Part shown: one piece after another, positions 46,718 to 57,600 of the stretch
Position numbering within the stretch: the stretch's first letter is position 1
Layout: the number at the start of each line of letters is the position of its first letter
NCBI RefSeq assembly: GCF_963662255.1
Contig: NC_085047.1
Span: 59,022,006 to 59,086,005 of the forward strand
DNA from: Cinclus cinclus
Taxonomy: Eukaryota; Chordata; Aves; Passeriformes; Cinclidae
DNA: 64,000 nt
Direction: 5' to 3'
Made by a program: the position numbers and the translations under genes
Notes under the pieces: model-generated
The model's database searches: none
Told to the model about the DNA's origin: nothing
Seen by the model: only the letters and a program-made list of their open reading frames with translations

Positions 46718-46864
46718 GTGTGGATGAGCAGGTGTTCAAAGTCACGTTGGGTGGGGCTTTGAGCTGTCTGATCTAGTGCAAGAAGTCCCTATCCATGGTG
46801 AATAGGGTGGACTAGATGAGCTTTGAAGGTCCCTTCCAACTCAAACTATTCTATGATTCTGTGA
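46718..46864 (+). mobile_element. CR1 LINE 3' end, plus strand
   Basis: The last part of the reverse-transcriptase frame and the 3' tail: GGTGTTCAAAGTCACGTTGG, TGAAGGTCCCTTCCAACTC, and the terminal ATTCTATGATTCTGTGA. 5'-truncated and degenerate. Confidence 0.92.
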
Positions 46865-46904
46865 TTTTGATGGCAGAGAGGAGCTTTGTAACAATACAAA
46901 ATGT

Positions 46905-47310
46905 CAGCAGCCCTTTGGAGAAGGACTTGGGGGTTCTTTTGGATGAAAAGCTGGACATGAGCCAGGAAATGTGCACTTGCAGTCTGGAAGGCTGATCACA
47001 TCCTAGGCCTCCTCAAAATTGGTGTGGCCAGCAGGGTGAGGAGGTAATTCTTCTCTGGGAGATCCCAGCTGGAGTGCTGCATCCAGCTCTGACATCATCA
47101 GCAAAAAACAAACACATGGACCTGTTGGAGCAGCTCCAGAGGAGGGCCATGAAGATGATCAGATGGTTGGAGCACGTCTCCTACAGAGTCAGGCTGAGGG
47201 AGCCTAGAAAACAGAAGGCTTCAAGGAGACCTTGTTGTGACTTACAGAAAGGAAGGATAGGGACTTTTTATGTCAGAAAAAGACAAGAGGCAATGATATT
47301 AAGGGGCCAA
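46905..47310 (+). mobile_element. CR1 LINE reverse-transcriptase C-terminal fragment, plus strand
   Basis: The translation resembles the end of CR1 ORF2: GEGLGVL-like LEKDLGVLLDEKLDM, then HMDLLEQLQRRAMKMI and RWLEHVSYRVRLRE. The 3' tail typical of CR1 is missing on this side, and stops or frameshifts are present. It follows another CR1 3' end by about 40 bases, so the parts are out of the normal order. Confidence 0.9.
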
Positions 47311-48514
47311 CACATCTACTAAATGATTATACACCGTTTTTCCCAGTCCTCTGTTTTGCTTTGTCTATGTAGATTAACAGCTTTTTTGCTGCACTGACTC
47401 TGACTTGCAGATCCTCAGGTCAGGTCTTCAGCTTATTCCTTTCTGTCTTTAAGCATGAATTGTTTCCTAGGTGTTGTACCCGTTGACCTGTACCCAAAGT
47501 GGGTTGCTCTGTCCTCCATTTTCTCCCTCTATGATGTCCAGTTGCCATTTCACCATGAAAATGCAAATCTGCATTTTCTGATGATGCAGGTAGTGTTTTT
47601 TCCTGTTTGCTGTGTAGTGAATTTTCCAGTGTGTTGTATCATTTTCTTGCATAAATCCTGTACCTCAAAACTTGACTTTTGCTGGAATGGTGCACAAGTA
47701 ATATACTTGGGTAACTTTGAAAACATTCACTAGATAATGTAATATACTTGAGTAGAAAGGGGAAATTTAGTATATTAAGGGAAATTAGTATATTTTCAGA
47801 AAGTTAAATAGAAATAATGTGCCTAACACTGTTACAACCACCTGGAACAACAACCCTGAGACAGATTATTTAGGATCTGCTGGGGAAGCAGCAGCCTGCT
47901 GCATGCAAGTAAGGATTAGCAATAAAAGAATTAAAGGGAGCTTGTTTATGGTAGGGGAATTCATTTTCTCATGAAACAGTAGCAGGAAGTAAGCTGCTGC
48001 TAGCTTATGCAAAGCAGCAAGGGATCATATCATAAAACCAACAGGCCTGAGGATGAGAGCAATTAATGAAAAAAGAAACAGAAAAAGTAATTTTCTTTAC
48101 TCTTTCTCCTTCCTCAGTGAGATAATTGATTACTGTTTTAACAAAGGTTCTTCTAATTATTGTTATTCTGAATATTAAATTAGTTCGATGTTACTCTTCA
48201 ATTACTCGGGAAGATTTCTGTGATCTCAGTCACAAGTGGTGTATTTTTGTCTGTTATGCAAAGCTGGAAAACATTTCTAATGAATCTTGCTAAATATGGG
48301 GAGCATTAAAAGGAAAAGTTCAAGAAATAAAATTAGTTGCAGAGAAGCGGTAGATGGGACACTGAATTTAGGCTTTGGTGGTAGAATGTGAGCACTCTTT
48401 CTTTGATGATGGAGGGAGTTGAAATCAATTCTAGTAGGGTGTTTTTCAGAGCATGTGTATCTTAAAAGCTGATGGGCCTTCAATAAATGCAGGACAAAAT
48501 GGATTATAAGGTTA

Positions 48515-48517
<3 letters not shown>

Positions 48518-48574
<57 letters not shown>
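48518..48574. repeat. Microsatellite (AT)28
   Basis: An uninterrupted AT run of about 57 bases. Able to form cruciform or slipped structures. Confidence 0.95.
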
Positions 48575-48577
<3 letters not shown>

Positions 48578-51500
48578 GCTAAAGAGACAAAATTAGATTG
48601 AAATAATAAATATAAATTATATATAGTACTTTGAATGTAGCAATGAGAATACCAAATCTTTATGACAGGTTATTTGGGGAGAATATTGAGCTGCTTCCAT
48701 TAATAACAGAACAACCTCTGTTGTAGAAAGCAGGAGGAAAATCACATGTGTGAAACTGTGCCTGCCATAATGCCTTCTTGTTCCCTTAGCCTCTGGTTCT
48801 CGGTTTTTGTTTCAGGGCTCCCTAGACCACAGAACCAAGAAAGATGATTCCCTGTGAGGCTTTTGGAAAACACATCATAGTAGCAGCAATTCTCTCTGGA
48901 TTTGAACCTCCATGCCTGTTTAGGATACATCTGACTGCTGTACCTTGTTTTTATGGGCAAGTGGCAATGGCAGAGGTGATGGTTTCGTTTGTTTGACTGA
49001 TCCACAGGATCTCAGTCCCACAGGATTTGCTGACAGCACTGCTTGCCTAGCAGAAGATGAGCTTAGAGGTGGAAGTTGTTGTTTCTGTGATTTGAAATGT
49101 AGCTGAAAGATAAAAATGTTGGCCTTCCAGCAGCCAGCTCCCCTTCCCAGCAGTGCTGAGCTCAACACCCCTCCTTTTTGTGTCCTGCAGTCTTTATTTT
49201 TCTTCCCTCTCTTCTCCATGATTTATGTATTCACCAGTTGGTTAATGTAGCATGTATTTGGATAGGTAAGCCTTCTACTAAAAGTATTATTTCCTGAACA
49301 AGCAAGTAACCAGGTTGCATTTCTAGATAACTGTTCTTTAATAGCCAGGTGTCTGCCTGAGTGAGTTGCAATGGAAAATTGATTCATTCACATAAGCTTA
49401 CTTTTTTTCACAATTTATTTTCTCTCCTGCCTCTCCAAGTTACTGCTTTTATCTTTCTCTGTTAATTAGATCAGCTGGAAGAACAGTAATAAACACACTT
49501 TCCTTTTCTTTGTGTTCACATCCTGAGCAGTGGAGAAATACCCTGTTGCATTCTTGTAAGAATCTAAAATATTCATGGAACTCTAGCTCAACATTTTTCT
49601 AAAAATGATGTTTATCTGGATTTCCTTTAATTCCATTAATTTGGTCTGCATCCATACAGGGAGTCAGCATAAGCATGTGAGGTAGCCAGTGTGGCCTGCA
49701 TAAGGCGGCGGGATTGAAAGGATAAAAGAAGTTAGAAGGAAACACTTTTTTGTCTGACTGGAGCAGTAGAAAAACTTGCAGCAACCACCCTGACACGTGC
49801 ATCTGTCAGATGCCCTTTTTGTTATTGTCTAAAAAACAAATGTGGGTAAATAGTTCTCTGGCACTTCTTTAAGACATCAACAGTAATTTCCTGTAGCAGG
49901 GATGGCTTTCTGGGACTGCACAGCCCCTGCAACCTAACCCTCTGGTCTTTAAAAGAAAATTAGCTTAAAAAAAAAAGGAAAAGGCTGCTGCGGCTTTGGG
50001 TCCAGAACTGCTAGCTAAGGGCGGTGCCTAGCTGTTCTTCCTCAGGAGAGGGTTTGATGAGGAACATGATGATCCCTCCCCCTCTGCTCCCACCCTGTAA
50101 AGAGGCCAAACAATAACAGCAATACTGACACTGCTGTGCTGTAACTTTGGCATGTGCCTGTGTGCTAGTGTCTGGGTGTACCAAATACTTTGTCTCTGAT
50201 TAATAGCATTCCTTGCATAGAAACTTCTGAAAATCTCAGAAGTTCTTGATTTTTATATTGGTAAATACAGACATTAAAAATCCACTGTGAACACAGTTTT
50301 GTTTTTTTTTTTTTCTTCCCAGTATGTTTCTTATTCATGGATGTGTTGCAACATGCAAAAATGTAATGAGTGACTCACAGAATGAGAAGAGGAAAAAATA
50401 GTTACAGCTTTTTAATAAGGATTTCTTAGCAAACTACAAAGTGTCTCAGTGAAGAAACCACTGTTGGACAATATAAAATTTGCCCAGCCCTCGGGTTTAT
50501 GTTCCTTCTGAATATATTTGCAACATAGTTTCACTAAATATGTATTTCTGCTCATTCACGTCTCTAACTTTTTTTCTTTCTTGTATCAGGGATTTCAACA
50601 TTCTGACATCAAAAAGAAAAACAACATAACCTGTTTACAAATAGTTTTGGATTTTGTGTTTGTGTGTATATGAAAGGAAAAGAGCAAAGGCCAAGTTTAC
50701 CACTACTGGTGCAGTAACATCTCTAATGGTTTTATATTAAGCTAGTGTTCTTCAAAAACTATTCTTGCAAGGATTCCAGAGCAAATACAACCATCCTGCT
50801 AATGCAGCATAGCTTTGAAGGAGTATAATAGTGGGGGATCTGAAGCTTGTGGGTGTGCTGTTCTACTTCAAGAATCAAACTGACTTTCTTTCTGGAAAGA
50901 TTGGTTCTTGTTCTTGGAAAGTCTGGCCTTTTTTTTTTCTTTTCATTCATATGTTTTTGAATTTTATCAGTATTTATAAATTTTACTTTGTGTCTTGTAC
51001 CCCCTTACCTTTGTATCTTTCTTTCACAATAGTGGGAAATATATATTTGCTTAAAAGCTTTGAGTGCAAATCTGTAGTGATAGATAGGTAACCTAATACT
51101 TGCCTTTCAAACTAGCTGTACCCACAAGCGATCATTTCCGTTGTCAAATTAAGAATCTAGCATAATCTTACTGCAGTCAGGTTTGTACAGATTTGAGTGT
51201 ATTTTAAAGGTATTTTCAGGGCTGAAACACATAGTGTGTGATAATTTGGAATAAAGATGTGATATTGCTATGCCCTTGTTGGTTCTCTTGGGATATTCCA
51301 TAAATCAGTAACAAAAGTTAGTTCATTTTGGCTTTGTTTGTTGCGAGTATGTTGTAGTGAGGTGTTCTGTATATAAAATAGTGTTGCCTTTACAATGCAA
51401 AGCTGTACTTGGGTCTTAATTATAATTATACTATTTTCTGCCTTGTTTCAGTAACAGGTTGTGTCTTTTCAAACAGTAAGCTCTTTTAGATTTAAAGAAA

Positions 51501-52187
51501 AAGTAAATCCAGATAGAGTTAGCTCTTTGTTGGTATAAAATGTATTCCTCTGTTTGTTTCCTTCTGATTAGTTGCCTTGTTTCTTGTAGGGTGTGTACTG
51601 GAACAGTTTCTGCATATGGCATTCAAAGATGTAAGGGAAATTGCCCTTTTTGGATCAATTTAGTGACTCTGAATGATGAACTGGAAATTATAAAATGACA
51701 AGTGAGCTGGATTTTAGGATGCTGAAGCTTTAACTGTCTGTCTGAGTGTGCTTACCAATAGCATTAGGTGACGCATGATGATTTATCATTTTTCTCCTGG
51801 AAAAACTTAGTAAGATTGCATTGCAATTTGCAATTGCAAATTTTGCAAATATTTTCAGATCATGATTTGACTCTTTTTGTTTCATTATTTTTGTGGGGCC
51901 TAAAGCTCACTGAGAGAAGTAGTATGGGGTATAAATTTGTCCCATCTCTATTTTCATTTCTTTGCGTGACTTGCATTCAAGCTGTGGGTTTACTTTTGTC
52001 ACACCTACTGGCAGGGGTATTTATAGGATATTAAATAACTTTCAGTGCACTTTCTGAAACAAACAGGCAAGGAGTGTGCAGAGAGAAGACAGAACAGAGC
52101 TAACTTGGGTCAGAAAGCCATGGGTTAAGCAGTACCTCTGTCCCTCCCCTCTTCTTTAGCATGCCCAAGGAATGGGTTTGCTTTGTT

Positions 52188-52256
52188 TGCTTTTTTTTTT
52201 GTTGTTGTTGGTTGGTTGGTTTTTTTTTGTTTGTTTGTTTGTTTTTTTTTTTTTGT
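52188..52256. repeat. T-rich GTTG/GTTT simple repeat
   Basis: T tract, then GTTGTTGTTGGTTGG, then GTTTGTTTGTTTG and another T run. Low-complexity DNA. Confidence 0.85.
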
Positions 52257-55200
52257 GACTGTTGTGCAATTATGTGAATCTTAGGGTGAAAAATCTACCC
52301 GAGTGCTGGCCCAGTGTAGTAGTTATCACTACCATGGAGAGATGTCTGATGTCCTTGGCTGGCAGTGCTCATCACAGTCTGATCTAGTTCAAGAGCAGCC
52401 AGCATTCCCCATCCACCCCAGTCAGCTTTCTGCTACAGTAAGTCATTTAATAGGATCAGAGGAAGGCTTAACAGGTACCACATGGATCAGAACCAGTGCA
52501 AGGAGAGGATGGGAGAGGAAAAGTGTGGTTGGGGTTGGTAAAGAAGTGCTGGGGAGAAGTTGGAGCCTGTAGTTTCTGGCTGAGAGTGAATCAGAGATTA
52601 TCCTGTGTCAGAGCTGTATCTACTACCTGGATTTTTTGCAATTCTTTTCTTCCACAGCTTGCTAGTCAGTAGAAAGGAGAATATACCCAGGTCTTAAACC
52701 ATTCTCAGAAATATTGACAAGCATTACTTCTCAGCAGAGGCAAACCTATAACAAAAGGAGGAAGGAAGGGACTTGAAAGAGTGAGGAAAATTAGATTTTC
52801 CTAGAGACTTGCCATTGCTGGGATGTGACCTAGGAATACCTTAGAGGTGATCCAAGAAGAATTTGTGCAAGGCTGTACAAGGTCAAGGGTTTGTAGTTGT
52901 GTGGGATGTTACTGTACTGCTGGCAAAGGCAGCATCTTTGCCAAATCTGCCTTCAGTAGGAAACACTGGAGGCACAATTGAAAGGACAAAATGGACAAGG
53001 TTAAAGCTGCCTGGTGCTCAGTTGTGAATAAATTTAATTTCAGGCACCTCTCTAGCCCTTCTGCTACCCAGGAATAATGTCTGGAGACTTATGCTACTGT
53101 AGACTTGAGAAACACTCCCTTGTGTATTTGTAAAGATGACATTTACTCTCTGAAGGATTTCAATTAAATATGGATGGCCAGGATACCTTCCCTCTCAACT
53201 TTTGAAAATATAGTGGCTTTTTAAGCTGCACTTCATTTACTAACACGTTTCTTTTCCAACTATTCAACTAAAGTTCAGAAGACAAGCACAGTGTAAAGAC
53301 TGTCTTTTCTCAAATACATTGTGCTCTACTTTCACAGTGTGCATTAAAATATCACTAAACCATACCTTTAAATTGCAAATTAACTGATAGCTACATGGGT
53401 TGCTTTCCAGGTGTCATCCCCATTTCTTCTCTGAGATTCTTTGCTGTTGAAATGTCTGAAAATCCAAGTTTGTAGATGGCAAACAGATGCCTTAAAAACA
53501 TCAAAAGTGTATTGCCTGAATTTGTGATTAAGTTTTTTAAATAACACAATGGTAGGAATTTTTCTGTGCCTGAAGTCCTAGGAGAGATTTCCTTTGGGCA
53601 GAGGAGTAAGTTACCTTGTAATAATCTCCTGATGCAGTTTCTACATGTGTAAGTATTTAGGTCACTATGCATCGGTCAGCATTAGGAACCCTCAGCAGGG
53701 TCAGCCTGTGTTGTATGTGGGAACTGCTGGCCCACAAACCCAAAATACCAGGACAGTAACACTGTGATAGATGCACATAATATTTATTGGATTAAAATGT
53801 GATAGCACCACTACTAGTGTTTCTTGGTGTTGTACACAAGGTGAAAAGGAGGAGTTTGGGTTTTAAGTGCAGGAATTTGGGTTTTAAGGCTTGGGTGAAA
53901 CCTGGTTCATGTGTTGTCCTACCATATGCAATGTCATGTTGGGTATATCCATTGCTCAGGTGTTCTTTAGGATTGTGATTGTGAACGGGATTGTTGGAAT
54001 TTTTCCTTCCCTTCCAGAGACACCTGAGATTAACTGTTTTGCAATGCTTGAGATACTGGGATCCTACAAAAACAAACACAAACCAGAAGCTTCTTAAATC
54101 AGATTTTTATCCAGTCTTGAGTCAGAGTTTGATGAAGCCCCAACTCTGTATGAGGTGATTGTATTAGCCTGAGCTAGGACCACGGTGGTAGGATCTCCTC
54201 TTGCAAGAGTGGGAAGGAGTTACAGCATCTTGAGCTGCTTTAGGTATGGTACCACAGGGTGTCACATAAATGGGGGCTTGCTAGGGCTTCCCATGTGGTG
54301 AACTTGTGTATAATGTAGCAGAAAAATAAAAAGAGCTTTTGGATCTAAATTTTCTGCTCCCTTTCCTTCATCAAAACAGTATTTTCTCCTCCCCAACCCC
54401 CATCCAAAACTGAAAGCTGAACACAGTCACAAACCTTCCTTTTGGCTTGTTTTTATGAGACTAAATGGTATGTCTTTCAGGTGGGGCAGGATACCTCCAG
54501 AGCACATAATTCTTGGTGCATCCTCATATGGCTTCAGAGTTTCAGGCTGCTCCTTGTGCAGGAGAGCTGCTTTGTTCTGGTCCTGTGCCTTCTGGCAGCC
54601 CATCTCATCCTGCCTTTGCAGACCTGTAGCTTTCAAAGCCAGTTGTGAAGGAGGGAGGCGATTTCCAAAGCAGGGTGCGAAAAGAGAAGCAGCTTGGTTG
54701 GGTTCTCACTTGAGGCTAGCAGAAGTGAGAGCCACATCCAGGCCTGCTGGGCTGCACTGCTTCCCTTGGAGTACATGATTTGGCATGTGTTTCTCTGGGA
54801 GCTGGGGCCAACAGCAAAGTGAAAATTGTATTGTGCATTATTTATTTATTTATTTGTGCAGCCTTAAGTTTTCTGCTGGTGGGCTCCACCCTCTGCCACG
54901 CTGTGTGGCTGCACAAATATTTGCTCTGGGAAACAGTGGGGGGAGTAGCTCAGTGCAAGGAATATGAGGCTGGGATGGAGTGGAGGGTTGAAGCTGTTTA
55001 AATTGGCTTAAGCTGTGCTGTTGGTCAGTGTCTAACTATGGCAAATGGTGATCTAAGTTTCATGAAAATACTCATCCCAGCAATGGGCAAGGTCACTTCT
55101 TCTTCAAGCCAAAATTATAATTAGCAAGAAACCTGATAGAGTTCCAGGGATGAACATCCACCTGCATTCTCTCTTGGTAAATATGTTTACATTTTATATA

Positions 55201-56748
55201 TGCTTTTAAAAAAAATACTGGTTCCAGATTTAGCTTAGAAACAGCAAAATGTTTGCATAGCTTGTGCTAATACATCACTAGGAAATTATTTTTCAATTTA
55301 GTTGATCGCCTGGATAAGAATGCATTGTTTCTTTCCTCTCTAAAACATAACTATTAGAACTTTCTTTAATTATTAAAATGGTGCTCTCTCTGTGCCAATG
55401 TTACAGTTCCTTGTAACCTCTGTGCACCTGGGTCAGATTTCTTTCCTCTGTACCCCATGATTTCCAAAGGGTTTTTCAGCACGAGAAACAAATGCTTTTA
55501 GAAATAAGATTGGATTAGACTTAAGTTATTGGAGAGAAGGAATATACATCTGTTGTGAGAGGTGGAAAATTTATAGTGATGAAAATAATGACACAGTGTT
55601 TGCTCTTCATGGACTTTTTTCAACTGAGAAATACAAATGAAGTCATATTTTGATAAAGAGCTGTGGTGAAGTAATTTTAGTACTGGCTTAATTGATACTT
55701 TAAATCAGTAAGTCATAAAATGTGTTCTGCTGCTTCTTTTTTCAGATCTTCCACTAAAGCAGGCTGCAAAAACGGGATGGTAAACTGTATCTAATAAAAT
55801 CATACATGGGGCACTGCCCTTTTAACAATAAACTGGGACCCGGTTTTGCTTTTAAGTGCCATGCAGGTGTCATAAGGACTCAATTACTTGGAGGTAACCC
55901 CAAAATTTTCTTCTTGGTAATTAAACATAACAAGCAGTTGGAGATATTAATGTCCATAGAGCTATGGGTTTTATGCAGTACAAAACTTGTGGGACTCTTG
56001 TTTCATTATTGCTGAGAGTGTTAATGACAGCTGTCCTGAAATATATTTGAATTATCTCAATGGGTTTGCTAGAAGTAGCTTCAGGTTTTTCTTACTCTCA
56101 TCTTCTCTGCTTATTGCAAAGTCACTCCTGCTGCTTCCTTGCTTCCCAGCTCCTTGCCCTGCTGTTACACCCTCTCAGTTGGGTGTAACAAGCATGGCTT
56201 GGGTCCCTGTGCCATGCCTTCCCCTGTGGCCAGTGCATTGCTTTGGACTGTTTTCTGGGAATCTGTGGAAAACCAATACACATGGCAACCTGCAAACAGA
56301 GCATGAGCTTACCCTTCCTACAAAAACAAGGCGGAAACAACTCTGTCCTCATCCTCTGGGCCACATTTTTAGGATTACATTTCTGTCAGGCCTTTAAGCA
56401 TGTCCTGTGTAATCGTAGAGCCTGTCCCAAGCACCTACACTGTTGTGGGCTAGGCAGCTTCCAGCATGTTGCACTGGGCACAAAGTTTGTTTAAAGAACA
56501 TAAAGAGCACATCAGAAATTTACCAGGAATCCCAGGAACCCCAGCTCTGGCTTTGGCCGCCTGTCCCCATGTTCCATTGAATGCTGGACTTTAACTGAAT
56601 TTCCCCAAGCTTTTTGGCCCTTCAGTTTCACTCTTTTTCAGGGGTAAACCAGTTTGGTGTGAGCAAGATGATACTGTTTGAAAAGATGAGATATTCCACA
56701 GAAACGTGTTTGTTAGTTTCGTTCGGGATGAGAGAACCCAGTCTTAAA

Positions 56749-56958
56749 TTGTGCCGAGGGAGGATTAGGTTGGACATTAGGAAGAATTTCGTCACGGAAG
56801 GGATGGTTAGACATTGGATCGGGCTGCCTAAGGGGGTGGTGGAGTCACCGTCCCTGGAGGTGGCATTTGGTGCCATGGTCTAGTTGACAGGGGGGTTTTT
56901 GATCGTGGGTCAGACGCGATGATCTCAGAGGTCTTTTTCAACCAACTTGACTCTGTGA
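56749..56958 (+). mobile_element. CR1 LINE 3' end, plus strand, abutting CpG island 2
   Basis: The translation gives GRIRLDIRKNFVTEGMVRHW and then GLPKGVVESPSLEV, the end of CR1 ORF2. It is followed by the 3' tail GATGATCTCAGAGGTC, TTTTTCAACCAACTTGAC and TCTGTGA. 5'-truncated. The CpG-dense sequence begins within about 20-40 bases of its end. Confidence 0.92.
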
Positions 56959-57079
56959 ATTACCTACTCATGGAGGGGAGCGGGGCGGGATGTTTGGTAA
57001 GGCTCGGAGGCAGCAGCGGGGAGCCGGGCCGGGAGCAGGACGGCTCGGGCGGGTCGGGCGCGCTCCGCACACGAGGGAG

Positions 57080-57119
57080 CCGGGCCGGGCCGGGCCGGGC
57101 CGGGCCGGGCCGGGCCGGG
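57080..57119. repeat. Pentanucleotide repeat (CCGGG)8
   Basis: Eight perfect CCGGG copies followed by CGGG, inside CpG island 2. The run has many GGG tracts with 2-base spacers, so it meets the usual G-quadruplex pattern on the plus strand and as RNA. Confidence 0.95.
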
Positions 57120-57394
57120 CGGGTCACGAGGCCGCCGCCGGCCCGTCCCCCCCGCACCCCGCCGCCACCTGCGGGCCGGGCCCGGCGGAGCGCCGGCCGC
57201 CGCCCCGGGGCGTGTCGTGTCGTTCCGAGCCGAGCCGCCCGGCCCCGCGGTGAGTCACCGTCCGGGGCTCGGGCACCACTTCCCCCCCTCTCGACAGGAG
57301 CCATTTTAGCTGCACGAAGCTGCGGGGAGGCCGGGGCGGCGCCGCGGGCCCCGCGGCCGAGCGGTACGTGCTGTCCGGGCAGCGAGAGCCGGAC

Positions 57395-57416
57395 GGGCGG
57401 GGGGACGGGCGGGGGG
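57395..57416 (+). other. G-quadruplex motif
   Basis: Four G runs (57395-57397, 57399-57404, 57407-57409, 57411-57416) are separated by 1-2 bases, built from a repeated GACGGGCGGGGG unit. It fits a stable short-loop quadruplex. Confidence 0.8.
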
Positions 57417-57600
57417 ACGCGGCGCTGCGGGCGGCGGCCGCCGCTGCCTCGACGTGCGGCCGAGCCCGGGGCAGCGCTCCGCAGCCGTCGGGAGAAACTG
57501 CGGGCAAGAGGGAACTTGTGGAAAAGCGCAGCACCGAGGAAAAGGGAAATATAATTTGGGCCGTGAGTAAAGGGACGTCTCGGGGCAGTAGCGCCGTGAG

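Larger units (their letters stand above)
36250..56748 (+). other. Long region without coding exons; presumed first intron of ELF1
   Basis: About 20 kb with no exon or protein family I can recognise on either strand. The first 650 bases are still CpG island. The rest is AT-rich and contains T tracts, an AT microsatellite and two CR1 fragments, listed separately. The open stretches at 41.1, 42.9-43.2, 45.1 and 54.4-54.8 kb are short, overlap in several frames and show no known domain. Confidence 0.5.
56975..57600 (+). promoter_or_regulatory. CpG island 2, candidate alternative promoter
   Basis: About 600 bases of very GC-rich, CpG-dense sequence in AT-rich surroundings. Plus-strand donor-like sites occur at 57249/57250 (CCGCG|GTGAGT) and 57562/57563 (GGGCC|GTGAGT), with a possible acceptor CTCGACAG at about 57297. 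GAGCCATTTT at about 57298-57307 resembles a YY1-type site. If the right-hand gene is ELF1, this fits an alternative first exon about 21 kb downstream of the first. It could instead start an unrelated or antisense transcript. The long open frames through it are composition effects. Confidence 0.65.

Noticed and set aside
47074..47322. Apparent small protein
   Set aside because: The residues DLLEQLQRRAMKMI and LEHVSYRVRLRE are the C-terminal part of CR1 ORF2. It is a dead transposon fragment, not a host gene.
54427..54778. Overlapping frames of up to 107 residues on both strands
   Set aside because: No recognisable domain, and the frames exclude one another. Most likely chance open stretches.
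56614..56883. Apparent 89-residue protein
   Set aside because: RIRLDIRKNFVTEGMVRHW is the end of CR1 ORF2. Transposon relic.
56919..57554. Plus-strand frame of 211 residues, and 251 residues on the opposite strand, in CpG island 2
   Set aside because: Stop-poor GC-rich DNA open in several frames, including translation of the CCGGG array and part of a CR1 tail. No domain seen.
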